From: Neelides folsomi
Taxonomy: Eukaryota > Arthropoda > Collembola > Neelipleona > Neelidae
Assembly (NCBI GenBank): GCA_034687125.1
Contig: JAQGBZ010000120.1
Location: 62,001-126,000 of the forward strand
Reading direction: 5' to 3'
Length of the DNA stretch: 64,000 nucleotides
Shown: one piece after another, positions 52,701 through 60,200 of the stretch
Position numbering within the stretch: position 1 is the stretch's first letter
Layout: each line of letters starts with the position of its first letter
Notes under the pieces: generated by a model
The model's database searches: none
Seen by the model: only the letters and a program-made list of their open reading frames with translations
Told to the model about the DNA's origin: nothing
Translations under genes and position numbers: made by a program

Positions 52701-54215
52701 CCCATATATTAGCCTTTTAATCCGATCCTCAATCTGACTGACAACTTGAGCCATTATGCATTACGCTCCTCCTTGGTATTTCGACTCCCGGAGTCCATTG
52801 AACTTCAATTTGCGCTTCCTACCTGGGCGCCTTCACGATCATGAAGCTGCAGATCTTTTTCATCCCTTCCTATATTCATTTGCTCATTCTGTGACCAGAC
52901 ACACACATGGTTCCTTCTTAATGATAGATCCAGTTGAGGAGATCTCCCCCAGTTTAATTACATTCTCATACCAATTAGCAGCATGCTCTGCCCATTTTAC
53001 AATCCTCCACTCCACAGCCAGAACCATAAAACTCACAGATTACATGCAGATGTAACCTCTCGCCAAATTAGCATGGAATCTCTTGTTGGGAAATGTGTTG
53101 TGAATTTATATTTTTGAACCCCAAGAGAGCGTTTTTAGTAAATAAAAATATTTTATACTTTTATTCACAACAAACTTCTACAATGTTTCAACTCGACTAC
53201 TTAATAATAATTAATTTACAAGAAAAATGTAAATTAGAATTCTTATATTATGAATTCTTGATATCTACATAAATTACGCGAATCTCGTACATTATCATTT
53301 TATCGTACTTTATTCCAGACATTATCTCGCACATTATTCCAATATCATTATTTTCATTATCAACACGATGTTAAAAGTCCTGTTATTAAATATGCAAACT
53401 TGTAAATTTTAAGTAGCGGAATTGATGAAGCATCAATAACTTTTCAAGTTGAGTTAAATACGCTGAAAGTTGATTTTTAATGGTAGTGAGTTTTAGCAGT
53501 CATTTAATTCTCTTCATGTGAGTTCCGTGCTGAAGTAACGAGAATGTTCCCCATATAAATTAATAATTTACCATCAAATTATCCTCACATTATTTTGTCT
53601 CTTTCCATTAATGAGAAAATAAAAGAGTAATGCGGAGAGATTCAATCAATTAAATAAAAAAAAATCTAAAATGAAATTCTTTAAAGACCTCTAGGATCTT
53701 TTTAAAATTTTCGTTTTATTAAAAAATGTAAACAATTTATTTAGTTGGATACATAGTGAAATGGTATTTGTACTTGTTCAATTCAATTCCTTTTATCACT
53801 TTACAGATGAATTGGAAAGAATAAAAAATATTTTACCACCTCTACTTTATTTTCATTTGTGTAGCCTTTAAATTACAATGAGGAATTTGAAATGGTCATG
53901 GTAGAAGGGACAAATATGGAAGTTTTATTGCCATACACTTTGTAATTTTAACTACTTGCTCCTTACGCCAATTTGGATCTTTGACCCATAATCATAAACT
54001 TTTCAAATTACATTACATTGTTAGTATGTATATGTAAGTAAAAAGTAGGCTTATTCAAACGAATGTACTATTAAATATAACTTTGCATTATTTTTTATTT
54101 ATTTCCTACTGAAATTGCAACCTTCGCCGCCTCCACAGATATTTAAAATTGATTTATGGTTTCTAGTCGATGAAATGTTTGGTGATTAAATTTTTAACTC
54201 ACCGTTTTGAGCCAT
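13575..54215 (-). CDS. Large SAM-domain scaffold-like protein, 14 exons
   Basis: I joined 14 exons: 54203-54215, 34787-34983, 33379-33525, 31309-31410, 21883-22091, 20624-20771, 17923-19786, 17245-17542, 16863-17116, 16538-16731, 14737-14925, 14306-14410, 13924-14190 and 13575-13796. All are GT-AG, every phase matches, and they total 4,209 nt, or 1,402 residues. Order of parts: acidic start with a PPPY motif (WW-domain ligand type, near residue 47), a Ser/Asn/Gly/His/Gln-rich disordered centre (about 273-890), a conserved-looking block beginning SEWVDIVEPEIRQILELE, coiled-coil stretches (about 1120-1150 and 1206-1257), a SAM domain (about 1308-1371), a His-rich tail and a terminal SVYVV that fits a class II PDZ ligand. 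Likely a cytoplasmic adaptor or scaffold (inference). I do not recognise the orthologue. The first exon is the weakest link: an in-frame ATG also exists at 54272, and another possible first exon lies at 37240-37339. Confidence 0.8.
13924..14190 (-). CDS. SAM gene exon 13, coiled coil end and first half of SAM
   Basis: Acceptor attgtatag; 89 codons. Finishes the coiled coil (EMESIRSEMNQLRNQV), then a linker and the first SAM helices (KFFGDEPPLIRIFLKKLGYE). The donor is weak, GAG followed by GTCATT; reading through it stops after five more residues, which would truncate the SAM domain. Confidence 0.87.
14306..14410 (-). CDS. SAM gene exon 12, coiled coil
   Basis: Acceptor cttttcag, donor gtaaga, phase 0, 35 codons. 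SINRRFQRLESHVVTLARSV and onward shows heptad-like Leu/Val spacing and runs on into exon 13, consistent with an oligomerising coiled coil. Confidence 0.87.
14737..14925 (-). CDS. SAM gene exon 11
   Basis: Acceptor aatttag, donor gtaaag, phase 0 at both ends, 63 codons. VLKVLGAKKLVGN continues the helix of exon 10; a Ser-rich turn (YGSMSSLPSSVSS) and a highly charged KDKRKIDDKKKVKDIK helix follow. Confidence 0.87.
15451..15545. mobile_element. Tiny foldback element (Tc1/mariner-type MITE candidate)
   Basis: Arms 15451-15474 and 15522-15545 are inverted repeats matching at 23 of 24 bases, with a 47-base middle. The outer ends read TA-CAGC and GCTG-TA, as expected for a TA target duplication with Tc1/mariner-like CAG termini. 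The single mismatch is a U-G pair on the plus strand, so a hairpin RNA (pre-miRNA-like size) is an alternative. It lies in the intron between exons 10 and 11 of the SAM gene. Confidence 0.6.
15712..16204 (+). pseudogene. Decayed C2H2 zinc-finger fragment
   Basis: The first finger (from 15781) keeps C-x2-C-x12-H-x3-H. The second has its cysteines collapsed to CC before HKRIHTGEKPF. The third has lost both cysteines before KTHTRVHTGKK. A fourth (CNKAFCQNGNFI) appears only after a frameshift near 16010, and a lone linker HTCEKPFKC sits at 16178-16204. No GC-rich codon use and no upstream exon are seen. Best read as a relic of a Kruppel-type DNA-binding gene or its retrocopy, inserted opposite to the host gene in its intron. 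Confidence 0.8.
16538..16731 (-). CDS. SAM gene exon 10
   Basis: Acceptor gtttttag, donor gtaagt. Acidic run (MTSDDDDLSTTIDTTDAH) then a helix (AIRRQLESLESMYTE) that continues into exon 11, likely the first coiled coil. The next intron carries the zinc-finger relic and the foldback element. Confidence 0.87.
16863..17116 (-). CDS. SAM gene exon 9
   Basis: Acceptor tattttag, donor gtaagg. Ser/Gly/Lys/Arg-rich basic segment (KSGKGRSNGPPGAL and RTSEKPKSSSRKDLSQLK). The first base completes a Ser codon and one base is left at the end. Confidence 0.85.
17245..17542 (-). CDS. SAM gene exon 8
   Basis: Acceptor attgctatag, donor gtaaga. Opens with a helical, acidic block SEWVDIVEPEIRQILELE followed by RAAKMGKSG, which looks conserved compared with its neighbours, then returns to Gln/Ser/Pro-rich sequence. 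Confidence 0.87.
17923..19786 (-). CDS. SAM gene exon 7, large low-complexity exon
   Basis: The largest exon, 1,864 nt (621 codons plus one base), acceptor gattcatag, donor gtaagg. Rich in Ser, Asn, Gly, Gln and His; includes an imperfect LNSG/LNSA tetrapeptide array (about residues 421-468) and several HQH clusters. Short ordered-looking segments include SKFHSKTYNHIKDMISSRFG and AGERAQRALDKLCENSPNF. Reading through the donor stops after four codons. Confidence 0.9.
20624..20771 (-). CDS. SAM gene exon 6
   Basis: Acceptor ttttgcag, donor gtaggt. The first base completes a Gly codon from exon 5. Encodes SAQGSPSIREWQRSVDLN and on to RSYQIQQ, polar and probably disordered. Confidence 0.82.
21883..22091 (-). 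CDS. SAM gene exon 5
   Basis: Acceptor attgtacag, donor gtaata, starts in phase 0 and leaves two bases. Encodes VFNEEQSLMASLQPRHLEGV, a short hydrophobic-proline linker, then a Ser-rich SSSNSHSLSSSTADS stretch. An internal ATG (MASLQ) could start a shorter isoform, but nothing shows a promoter there. Confidence 0.82.
22416..22490. repeat. Short tandem repeat, ctttcagttcatg type
   Basis: Three to four imperfect copies of a roughly 15-base unit (gctttcagttcaa/t) in the intron upstream of exon 5. No coding potential. Confidence 0.6.
22721..22830. repeat. Dispersed ttatgctttt repeat cluster
   Basis: About five copies of (c)ttatgctttt spaced 15-30 bases apart, with further cattatg pieces. It probably belongs to the same family of simple repeats as 22416-22490. 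Confidence 0.5.
22831..24860. other. Intronic stretch, nothing supportable
   Basis: Part of the 9.2-kb intron of the SAM gene. The block 22960-23460 is GC-richer and open on both strands (125 codons minus, 69 plus) but shows no domain, no consistent splice context and no preference for one strand, so no gene is called. Confidence 0.4.
24868..24960 (+). mobile_element. tRNA-like SINE head (candidate)
   Basis: TGGATCAATGG at 24877-24887 resembles RNA polymerase III box A, and AGCTCGAAACTC at 24922-24933 resembles box B, 45 bases apart as in tRNA genes. The T-arm pairs only partly and no matching acceptor stem is seen, so it is not a working tRNA gene. A tRNA-derived SINE or a tRNA relic is the best reading. 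No second copy was seen in the window. Confidence 0.45.
24961..28137. other. Intronic stretch, nothing supportable
   Basis: Rest of the large intron up to the nested genes. Short frames at 25862-26053, 26393-26656 and 27719-27940 have no recognisable features. A TATATATTTA at 28037 could serve the first nested gene, but such strings are common here. Confidence 0.4.
28138..29048 (+). CDS. Four-transmembrane protein, nested copy A
   Basis: Four exons, 28138-28200, 28336-28564, 28654-28712 and 28779-29048 (GT-AG, intron phases 0, 1, 0), give 206 residues. Start context MPRYEFLKAERRAKIISYIE. Hydrophobic segments lie at about 22-39, 86-106, 124-144 and 154-176, predicting four passes with both ends cytoplasmic; the first outer loop (40-85) is long and acidic with Glu/Gln-rich sequence. 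Its neighbour at 29455 is a paralogue: the same intron positions and phases, a similar start (ERRAKIISYIE against QKRAKVIAYIE) and a similar last segment (GIGLFYRI against GIGFIYRI). Both are nested opposite to the SAM gene in its intron. I do not recognise the family; arthropod lineage-specific tetraspan proteins of this size are common. A poly(A) signal lies at 29232. Confidence 0.85.
29232..29237 (+). terminator. Poly(A) signal of nested copy A
   Basis: AATAAA 183 bases after the stop codon of the first four-transmembrane gene and before the start of the second. Confidence 0.5.
29455..30314 (+). CDS. Four-transmembrane protein, nested copy B
   Basis: Four exons, 29455-29520, 29633-29765, 29866-29930 and 30030-30314 (GT-AG, phases 0, 1, 0), give 182 residues. 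Start MIANKNLLRAQKRAKVIAYI. Hydrophobic segments lie at about 23-39, 57-75, 95-117 and 128-150. Compared with copy A the first outer loop is about 32 residues shorter and lacks the Gln/Glu-rich stretch, while the last exon is alike until a different polar Asn/Tyr-rich tail (NHNRYFYNNNIDID). Only about 400 bases separate the two genes, in the same orientation, so they arose by tandem duplication. Function unknown. Confidence 0.85.
30486..30491 (+). terminator. Poly(A) signal of nested copy B
   Basis: AATAAA 172 bases past the stop codon, a distance similar to that in copy A. Confidence 0.5.
31309..31410 (-). CDS. SAM gene exon 4
   Basis: Acceptor catttcag, donor gtaatt, phase 0 at both ends, 34 codons, predicted helical (FTLDSETAREVQAHLLSQ then RRNSLDLERILQ; the RRNS could be a basophilic-kinase site). 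The 9.2-kb intron that follows holds the two nested four-transmembrane genes. Confidence 0.8.
33379..33525 (-). CDS. SAM gene exon 3
   Basis: Acceptor attttcag, donor gtaaga, phase 0 at both ends, 49 codons. Encodes a basic, Ser/Pro-containing segment (begins VVVKEVKGPSSGVRNP, ends LAWRDERRA). A 42-base hairpin lies about 115 bases upstream of its acceptor in the preceding intron. Confidence 0.8.
33642..33683 (-). other. Intronic 19-bp hairpin
   Basis: Arms 33642-33660 and 33665-33683 pair at 17 of 19 positions around a 4-base loop. The two mismatches are A/C on the plus strand but G-U wobbles on the minus strand, the sense strand of the SAM gene, giving an unbroken helix in its pre-mRNA about 115 bases upstream of the exon 3 acceptor. 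Possibly a splicing-related structure; also possible by chance in AT-rich DNA. Confidence 0.5.
34787..34983 (-). CDS. SAM gene exon 2, PPPY motif
   Basis: Acceptor ttcttcag before 34983 and donor gtaagt after 34787. Encodes an acidic DLNNGGEDEEFEGLYNPYSS start and a proline-rich QPPPYRDPP, a PPxY-type WW ligand. Only one frame stays open and codon use is richer in GC than the flanking intron. Confidence 0.8.
34984..37080. other. First intron of the SAM gene, left part
   Basis: Non-coding as far as I can see. The block 35340-35560 is slightly GC-richer, with no stable frame. AT-rich tracts elsewhere. Confidence 0.4.
37088..37187. repeat. Degenerate tandem repeat, ttataaggt/tttaaaggt unit
   Basis: About seven imperfect copies of a 13-15-base unit alternating between ttataaggtag and tttaaaggtga, directly downstream (host sense) of the candidate alternative first exon. 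Confidence 0.7.
37240..37339 (-). CDS. Candidate alternative first exon of the SAM gene
   Basis: Minus-strand ATG at 37339 (A at -3, in-frame stops TGA and TAA shortly upstream) opens 33 codons (begins MYTTPRKVKQESRLRRSL, ends NGHDPST), then one base and CAG before GTGTCT. The leftover G fits exon 2 exactly as exon 1 does. The island is GC-rich within AT-rich intron. Against it: the donor is weak, and two other frames here are also open. Confidence 0.35.
37484..37552. repeat. 12-bp tandem repeat (gctgagttaaat)
   Basis: Five to six near-perfect 12-base copies with point differences (tgct, cgct, tggt), about 150 bases upstream (host sense) of the candidate alternative exon. Confidence 0.8.
39000..39509 (+). 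CDS. Unassigned 169-codon reading frame with repeat tail
   Basis: The longest unexplained frame in the window. It starts with a signal-peptide-like MKLVVILLILSSLFMELK, has a Pro/Phe-rich middle (PLFPIPPFPSMPF), a hydrophobic stretch at about 93-120 (possible membrane segment) and a C-terminal array of five-residue repeats (TQVDP, TQVNP, LVNPA). A frame this long is unlikely by chance at this base composition, and codon use is balanced, but I see no promoter or homology. A consensus donor, CAG then GTGAGT, lies inside it at 39471, so it may be the first exon of something longer. It lies opposite to the SAM gene in its first intron. Confidence 0.35.
   Translation: MKLVVILLILSSLFMELKRTGEIATTPTDQQMRDFTSAPLFPIPPFPSMPFHLCRVDEGTPRANSFPHFLPIETEGLDWKGRYQMFTFFYPLGIWTSLGYTFGYPMLILMLFLWVFSSEEIQNTQVDSTQVDPTLVNPADVDPTQVNPTQVDSTVSQVSLTQVGLNLKS
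39369..39495 (+). repeat. 15-bp minisatellite within the reading frame
   Basis: About eight imperfect 15-base units (type cacaggtagatccaa) in frame with the 39000-39509 frame. Most units contain CAGGTA, a splice-donor-like hexamer. Confidence 0.8.
39510..54202. other. First intron of the SAM gene, right part
   Basis: Nothing I would call a gene. GC-richer islands at 41560-41720, 42040-42260, 43460-43720 and 50130-50270 hold short open frames on one or both strands without consistent splice context. Frames at 47779-48114 (hydrophobic start), 48654-48953, 49155-49452 and 52756-53055 lack recognisable domains. An AT-rich attaaaatt repeat lies at 51675-51715, and a small perfect 7-bp stem at 39592-39610. 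Confidence 0.4.
54203..54215 (-). CDS. SAM gene exon 1 (candidate), MAQN start
   Basis: ATG GCT CAA AAC G followed by GTGAGT. The ATG has A at -3 and G at +4, a good start context. The donor is strong and the phase (one base left over) completes a GAT codon with exon 2. A second in-frame ATG at 54272 would add 19 residues (starting MFLLLKKYFPTPDEY) but has a weak context. The 19.2-kb first intron is long; transcripts could use other first exons. Confidence 0.5.
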
Positions 54216-54272
54216 GATGAACTCTTTGTACTCGTCAGGAGTCGGGAAATATTTTTTGAGTAGGAGAAACAT

Positions 54273-57200
54273 TAAATTTTTGGTAATAAATGATGATTAT
54301 TTTGTAAATTGTAAGAGGATCTTGTGGACCGAGATCCTCCCAGAGTTGAAATGAAAAATCTTCTTAGAACCTCTCTAAGCCATTTACAAGTTGAAGGAAT
54401 AAAAAATGAACAAAGGTGAAATGATGTGCTTTAAGTCGCTTAATTTTCTTCACCCGTTACATTAAGAAGATAAAGCTAATGGAGAATCAGAGTTCCAAAT
54501 GATGAATTTATTAGGTTCAAATTCCAATTGAACAGTTATTGTTTGATTCTACTTAAAAGTGTTATTGTGGATGTTTTACAATTTAAGTGAATTTCAGTAA
54601 TCTTTTCTTGTAAATTGCTAATTCTTGTTTACTTTTTTCCAATTTAATTTATGCACTTAAATCGTACTTACAAATTTTTATTGTGATATTTGCTACCTTA
54701 ATCAGACCACACTAAACCGTGGATAGTTTTTGATTGCGTTCTAAATAATTGTACATACCTAATACCTAGTTAATTTAATAAACATAAAAATAATATCACT
54801 TACCAGTTATGTCCAAATAAGAAGTTCCCCGTGTTGTTTTTCATTATTTTCGTTTTTCTTTTGGGACAACCCAACAAAGAGGAAAATTCCAATTCTCAAT
54901 CAATGGTCACAATCAAATATCTGTAATTAATAAATAACAATATAATTAATATTTAATACAGGGGGATTCACACTAAAGTAATTGAATATTTCATAATTAG
55001 CATCATTTGACACGCTATGGATTTAATAATTTTTAGAACATATTTGGGGATATAAAACAAAATTATTCTCACACGGCACATTCCTCAAAATTATTCCCAA
55101 AACTTTCCACAATAAAGTGAATAAATGTAAATGAACGCATCTTGAGAAATTAATGGCATGTGGCTCTCGTGATTCGAAGAAAAACAACATTTAAGAATAT
55201 CAAACGATTCAACCCTTCATAATGAACTTCCATGGGCAATGGAGATTTGAGGAAACGAACATTTGTAATTTTCTCAAATAGGATGGTAATGAAAAGTTCA
55301 TTAAGCTTCAAAATCCTCTAAACATTCATTCCATTCATTTTTGAGCGATAAGGAAAAGAAATCTCCAATTGCTATATAATATTACAAAAGGAGTATTAAA
55401 CACACTATCAGTATTAAAAATTCCATAATAAAAAAATTAAGCACATACAGGTAACTAAATGGAATAAATACAGTGATTTTATAAGGTATATCTCACGAAA
55501 GGATTTCCAAGTTGGAGACAAAGATAAATTGCAGAGGGTGGGAGAGATAGGGATTTTAACATTTTATCTCCCAACTCGATCTATCTCAACAGTTGTTGTT
55601 ATCATCCAATCTCGCACATGGTCACATTTCCTATTTTTCCCGGTATAACATTTTACAATCCGAATTTTTAATTTTATTTTATTGCCACCATAATTGAATA
55701 CACCTTTGATAAAAACTGAAAGGACAAATGCATGCAAGGAATTAACTTGGCTTTATTAGAGAGTAAATGAGTATGAGCAAATAAAAAAGAATATTTATAT
55801 TGTACGAGAATTGTATGAATAAATTAGTTGGTGAAACTGAATATGGTGAATTGTTGATGATTTAACATGGGTTTTAAAGATTCGTAAAATGTATAAAAGA
55901 AAGAAACGGTCAAGAGCAATTTACAATTACAAGGGCGAGCCATGTTCAAAATTTCATTTTAGAAAACATTTTCTCCGTCTCTCACTTTTATAACTCGTCT
56001 TTTCCTCAGATGTCCGAGATTTGATAGTAAAAACACGAACACCTTCAATTCCAAACGCCCATAAACTTGACCATAACGACTGACCTGAAGACACAAAAGA
56101 AGAATCTAAGAAGAATCAAATGACACCAAATGAGAATCATAGAAGAACCATAAAACAACCATAAGAGAATCATAGGAGAATAAAAGGAAATAAAAAAGGG
56201 ATAAAGAAGAATATAAAAAGGTAATCAAAGCACTTGTCGCTTCGGCTCTTCTGTGTCTTTGTCAATCCGCCTTTATTTGTGTCATGTAAAAGTGAGGAAA
56301 ACCAGGTAAATGTGAGCAGAAAGGGGGAAAGGCAATTAAGTGGTTAAACAATTGATTGGAATTCATCCAATGTCCAAACTGGATTCAAAATAATTTAACT
56401 TCATTCCTCCCCAAGATTGCTCCTTAATAATATAATTTGAAAGAGCAATTTCCTCCTAGATCAAATGAATATCAATTTCATGACAATGGCAAATCAGCCT
56501 TTCTGGATTATGATAATTCACAAATAAAAAAACGGGGACTTTGGTCATTCCCAATAAGAAAAATCTCCCCTGGGTCCATTAGTATTCAGCGTGACTATTT
56601 AATTTATCGCTCTCAATATTCTTTCCCTCCAATGCAATGCCTTCAGTTGATATTATTCATGGAAAATTCCTTTATTTGAAATGCAAACCCCGGCGTCTCA
56701 ATTAATTAGAACCTTCTAAATATTCAGACTTCCTCCGGAGAAAAAAATAACTTTGGACTCCATAACTTCATTGAACAATGGAATCATAATATCAAAATTT
56801 TGTATTGGTAGCCGCACGTCCGCTCTTCATGTAATAACTTGATGATACAAAAGTTGAACCAAAACAATCAAAGTACAAGTCCGGGCAGTTTTGATGTTTA
56901 GTAAAATCTCAAAATCTCCCTCCAGCTCTGAACTCCTTTTCCAACCCAATTGACACATGGGGCGGTCAGAGGCGGTTTAATACAAAAAACCTAACAAGTG
57001 AATTGTTCTCCTACTTTTAATAAACTTAATACTGTTATTCAACTGGATATGTACATATATCAGTGGAGTTTTTCAAGCGTAGCATTGGTCTTACTATGTG
57101 TTTAAATTATTAACAAGATTATAAGAATAATTTTATAATGGTGGGAATAGTCGATATAAAATTGAGTTTATTTCATTGATATTCAAAGTACGCAACGTTG

Positions 57201-60200
57201 GCTCCTTGTTCTCAAACCGCAAGTGATGTGAGAAATGAGAAGAACTCGGGCGGTTCGTTAAGAAAGACGTGTGGGTGAAAAATTGTATAAAAAGTCGGAG
57301 CTTCTTCGCTCTTCTCCCTTTCACTCATCGTGGATTTAATATGTGGATGTATTGAGCCGATGTTAACTTTGCTAATTACCAATCCAGACCACGAAGGGAT
57401 GTGAGAAGGAGTTGGAATGACAGATAGAGCTCCTTCCTTCCCAACCTCATCAGAAGCGGCTATTAAAACTATACAAGAGATCCTCTCCATTCAAACATAC
57501 ACTTTCAAAGGTGAACTTGCCGATGTTGAGTTTGCATTCCAGCTTTAGTTTACATTGTGTAAATTGAGAGCGATTGGTCTCTATATGGAAAAATCAAATT
57601 TACATCTTGTTAGCAAGATTTGATTAAACGCGGAGAATTCTTTCAAACTCCGAGCCGTCGGCTGTCAAACACATTCTTCCCTTAGCAATCTCGATGACCT
57701 GGACGAGGATTCTTCATGCATCCTTAACACCTCTAATATCCATTTTAAATACATGTTTATAATGTGCTGAATGTTCTCATATTGAAATTCCCATGTAATA
57801 CTTATACATCTGTAGAAAGCCTTTTATACCATTAGGTAAGAAATCTCATTTGGAAAATCTCATATAAGAAATTTCCATATAGAGAATCTAAATTCATATG
57901 TCATGAATATGGCAATTACGTGAGTAATACGTGAGGCAAATATACAACCAAAATACCTGTATACCCAAGTAAGTAAATTCATATGTTATAAAAACATGGA
58001 AAACGATCAAGATTTAAGTAGGGAAGTTATATAAAAGATGCCGAGCTTATTAAGATTGGCATAGAATGTTGTATAAAAGATGTTTCATGTGAGTTGTCTG
58101 ATGATTTGTATGGTTGGAGTGAATTAAGAAACGGATCATAATTCGTCACAGGAGGACAATGAGCATTGTGGCAAATGAGGGGAACGAAGCTACTGAATCT
58201 CATTTCATTCGCGCCCTTTGACAAACATTTTATCATTCAGAATCATTCTCAAACAGATATCATAAGATATCATATGGTTTAAGAGTTTCTTAAGCCAAAT
58301 TATGGATATCATGAAAAACCAATTTCTTAATCTATGGTATATTATAATCATGCTATAGCTTAACTTCTTAATTTTATTAAGCTCTTATATTTATTATGGT
58401 AATTTTCTTATATTGCTCTTCTCCTTTCATTTAACCCTTAAGGAATCCTCAGCGACGTGTTTGATGGATCTCAATTTTATAATTTTGGCTTCATCTTCGA
58501 CTCCCGACGGTCGCGCCTTTCGGCTACAACTTCATATTTCAAAGGAGGAAAAAGTGGTTGGACAGTTGAACTTGGCGGGGTATGAGGACCATTGAGGAGG
58601 AAATAAATCTTGCCAATTCTTTTCACACCTCAATGTCAGGGAAAGCAGGTTCATTTGAATATTTTGTGCCGGCGACTCCCGCCGTTGGAAGTTTGTCATT
58701 GTAAGGTATTGATTCCAATTGTCGTCTCGTTTGCTCTCAATTTATTCAATTCTTTTACACCTTTACGTGCCTACCATATCTCTTCCTAAATACAGTACTA
58801 TACTTATATGTAAACTTATATGTTTAGGTAGTGATGCATAGACTACATTGTATGTACCTGTATGTGTTCAATTAGATTAATGGCATGTATCTGTATTTAT
58901 TATTTGAATATGAAGTATCTCCTATGTGTGGATTATAATAATAAGAAATGGACGGAGGTGTCTCTGACCACTGGTCAATGAATCTTGGTAGTAAAAAAGA
59001 AACAACATGTGTAGCTTTCAAAGATTTTTATCATTTTGACGATTCATGGTGAAGAAGAAGAACAAATTGTCAAATGATTTGAACCATCTAATATCATTCA
59101 TTTATAAAATCTGTCATCTGTCATAGTCATAAGCTTCTTTTAGACTGAAACTCATTGAGCAAGGAGAAATGAAGATATTGTCGTTGTAATTGCTACTATT
59201 GTACAATATTATTCTTATAGCTATAATTACATATTATGTACACGTATCTGTAGGTACGTATAGTATATTGATTCAGGATATTTTAATTCTACACGAGGGA
59301 GAAGTATTTTTAAATGGGACATAATTAGAATTGGCTTAATACTTACAGACAGGTGAGTCTTTATACAATCGGTCATATTTTAATTTTTCCTCATAAGTAA
59401 AAGAAAAGAAAATTAAACATAATGAAATGTATGATAACTTGGGAGTTATACAAATCTTGTCAAGTTCTGAAAAGTGTGGAATTAAGAAAATGAGGTCTTA
59501 TAAATAGGTATCATGTAAATAGGTACAAACCACAAATACAGATAATAGTATGTATAACTCCAAAATTCCTTTCAGCATCTGGGTTGTGTGGGATGAAAAA
59601 GAGGAGAGTTTAGGAAAAACTTATAAGGTGTCAAATGGGCGGAATCGGAGAATGAAAATGAGGATGAACGTGACAACGTATGGAATTTGGGATTTTGTAA
59701 TAATATTAAGTCTCACATGTAATAAATGAGTAGAATGGAGAAAGTAAATTTTGAGATTTTATTGTTCATTCTTCCTAAAGGTGTTATACCTATTATAACA
59801 ATAGGAAGAACATTTTTGCCTTGCGTTTTTCGTGTTTTTCAGTCCAACTGTGAATTCCCTTCGAGGGCTAATAGGGAGAACTAGTAAAATGAGGGGCGAG
59901 GGACGTAAACGTCTTAATCCCATTATTCCTTATCGATGTCCGTTCAGCTCATAAAAGGATTGGGCCAAATAATCCACGTCCCATATTCAATATCTCCTTC
60001 CCTAGACAAGACACGAAATCGACCCCGAGCGTGCGGGCAAACTTGAATTCATCAACAGTTTTAAAAACTCACCTTCATTTCACAAACTTTTTATCCCCAT
60101 TTAACATTTTCCCTTTTATCATTTTCAAATGCATCTGAATGAACTTTAATTTTAATAATATTTGATGCATACACTAAATGTAGGTATATCATAGTTAGAC

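Noticed and set aside
57620-57730. Minus-strand exon-like stretch in the right-hand region
   Set aside because: Also open on the plus strand; its only donor (GTTTAA) is poor and its phase does not match the SAM gene exon 2.
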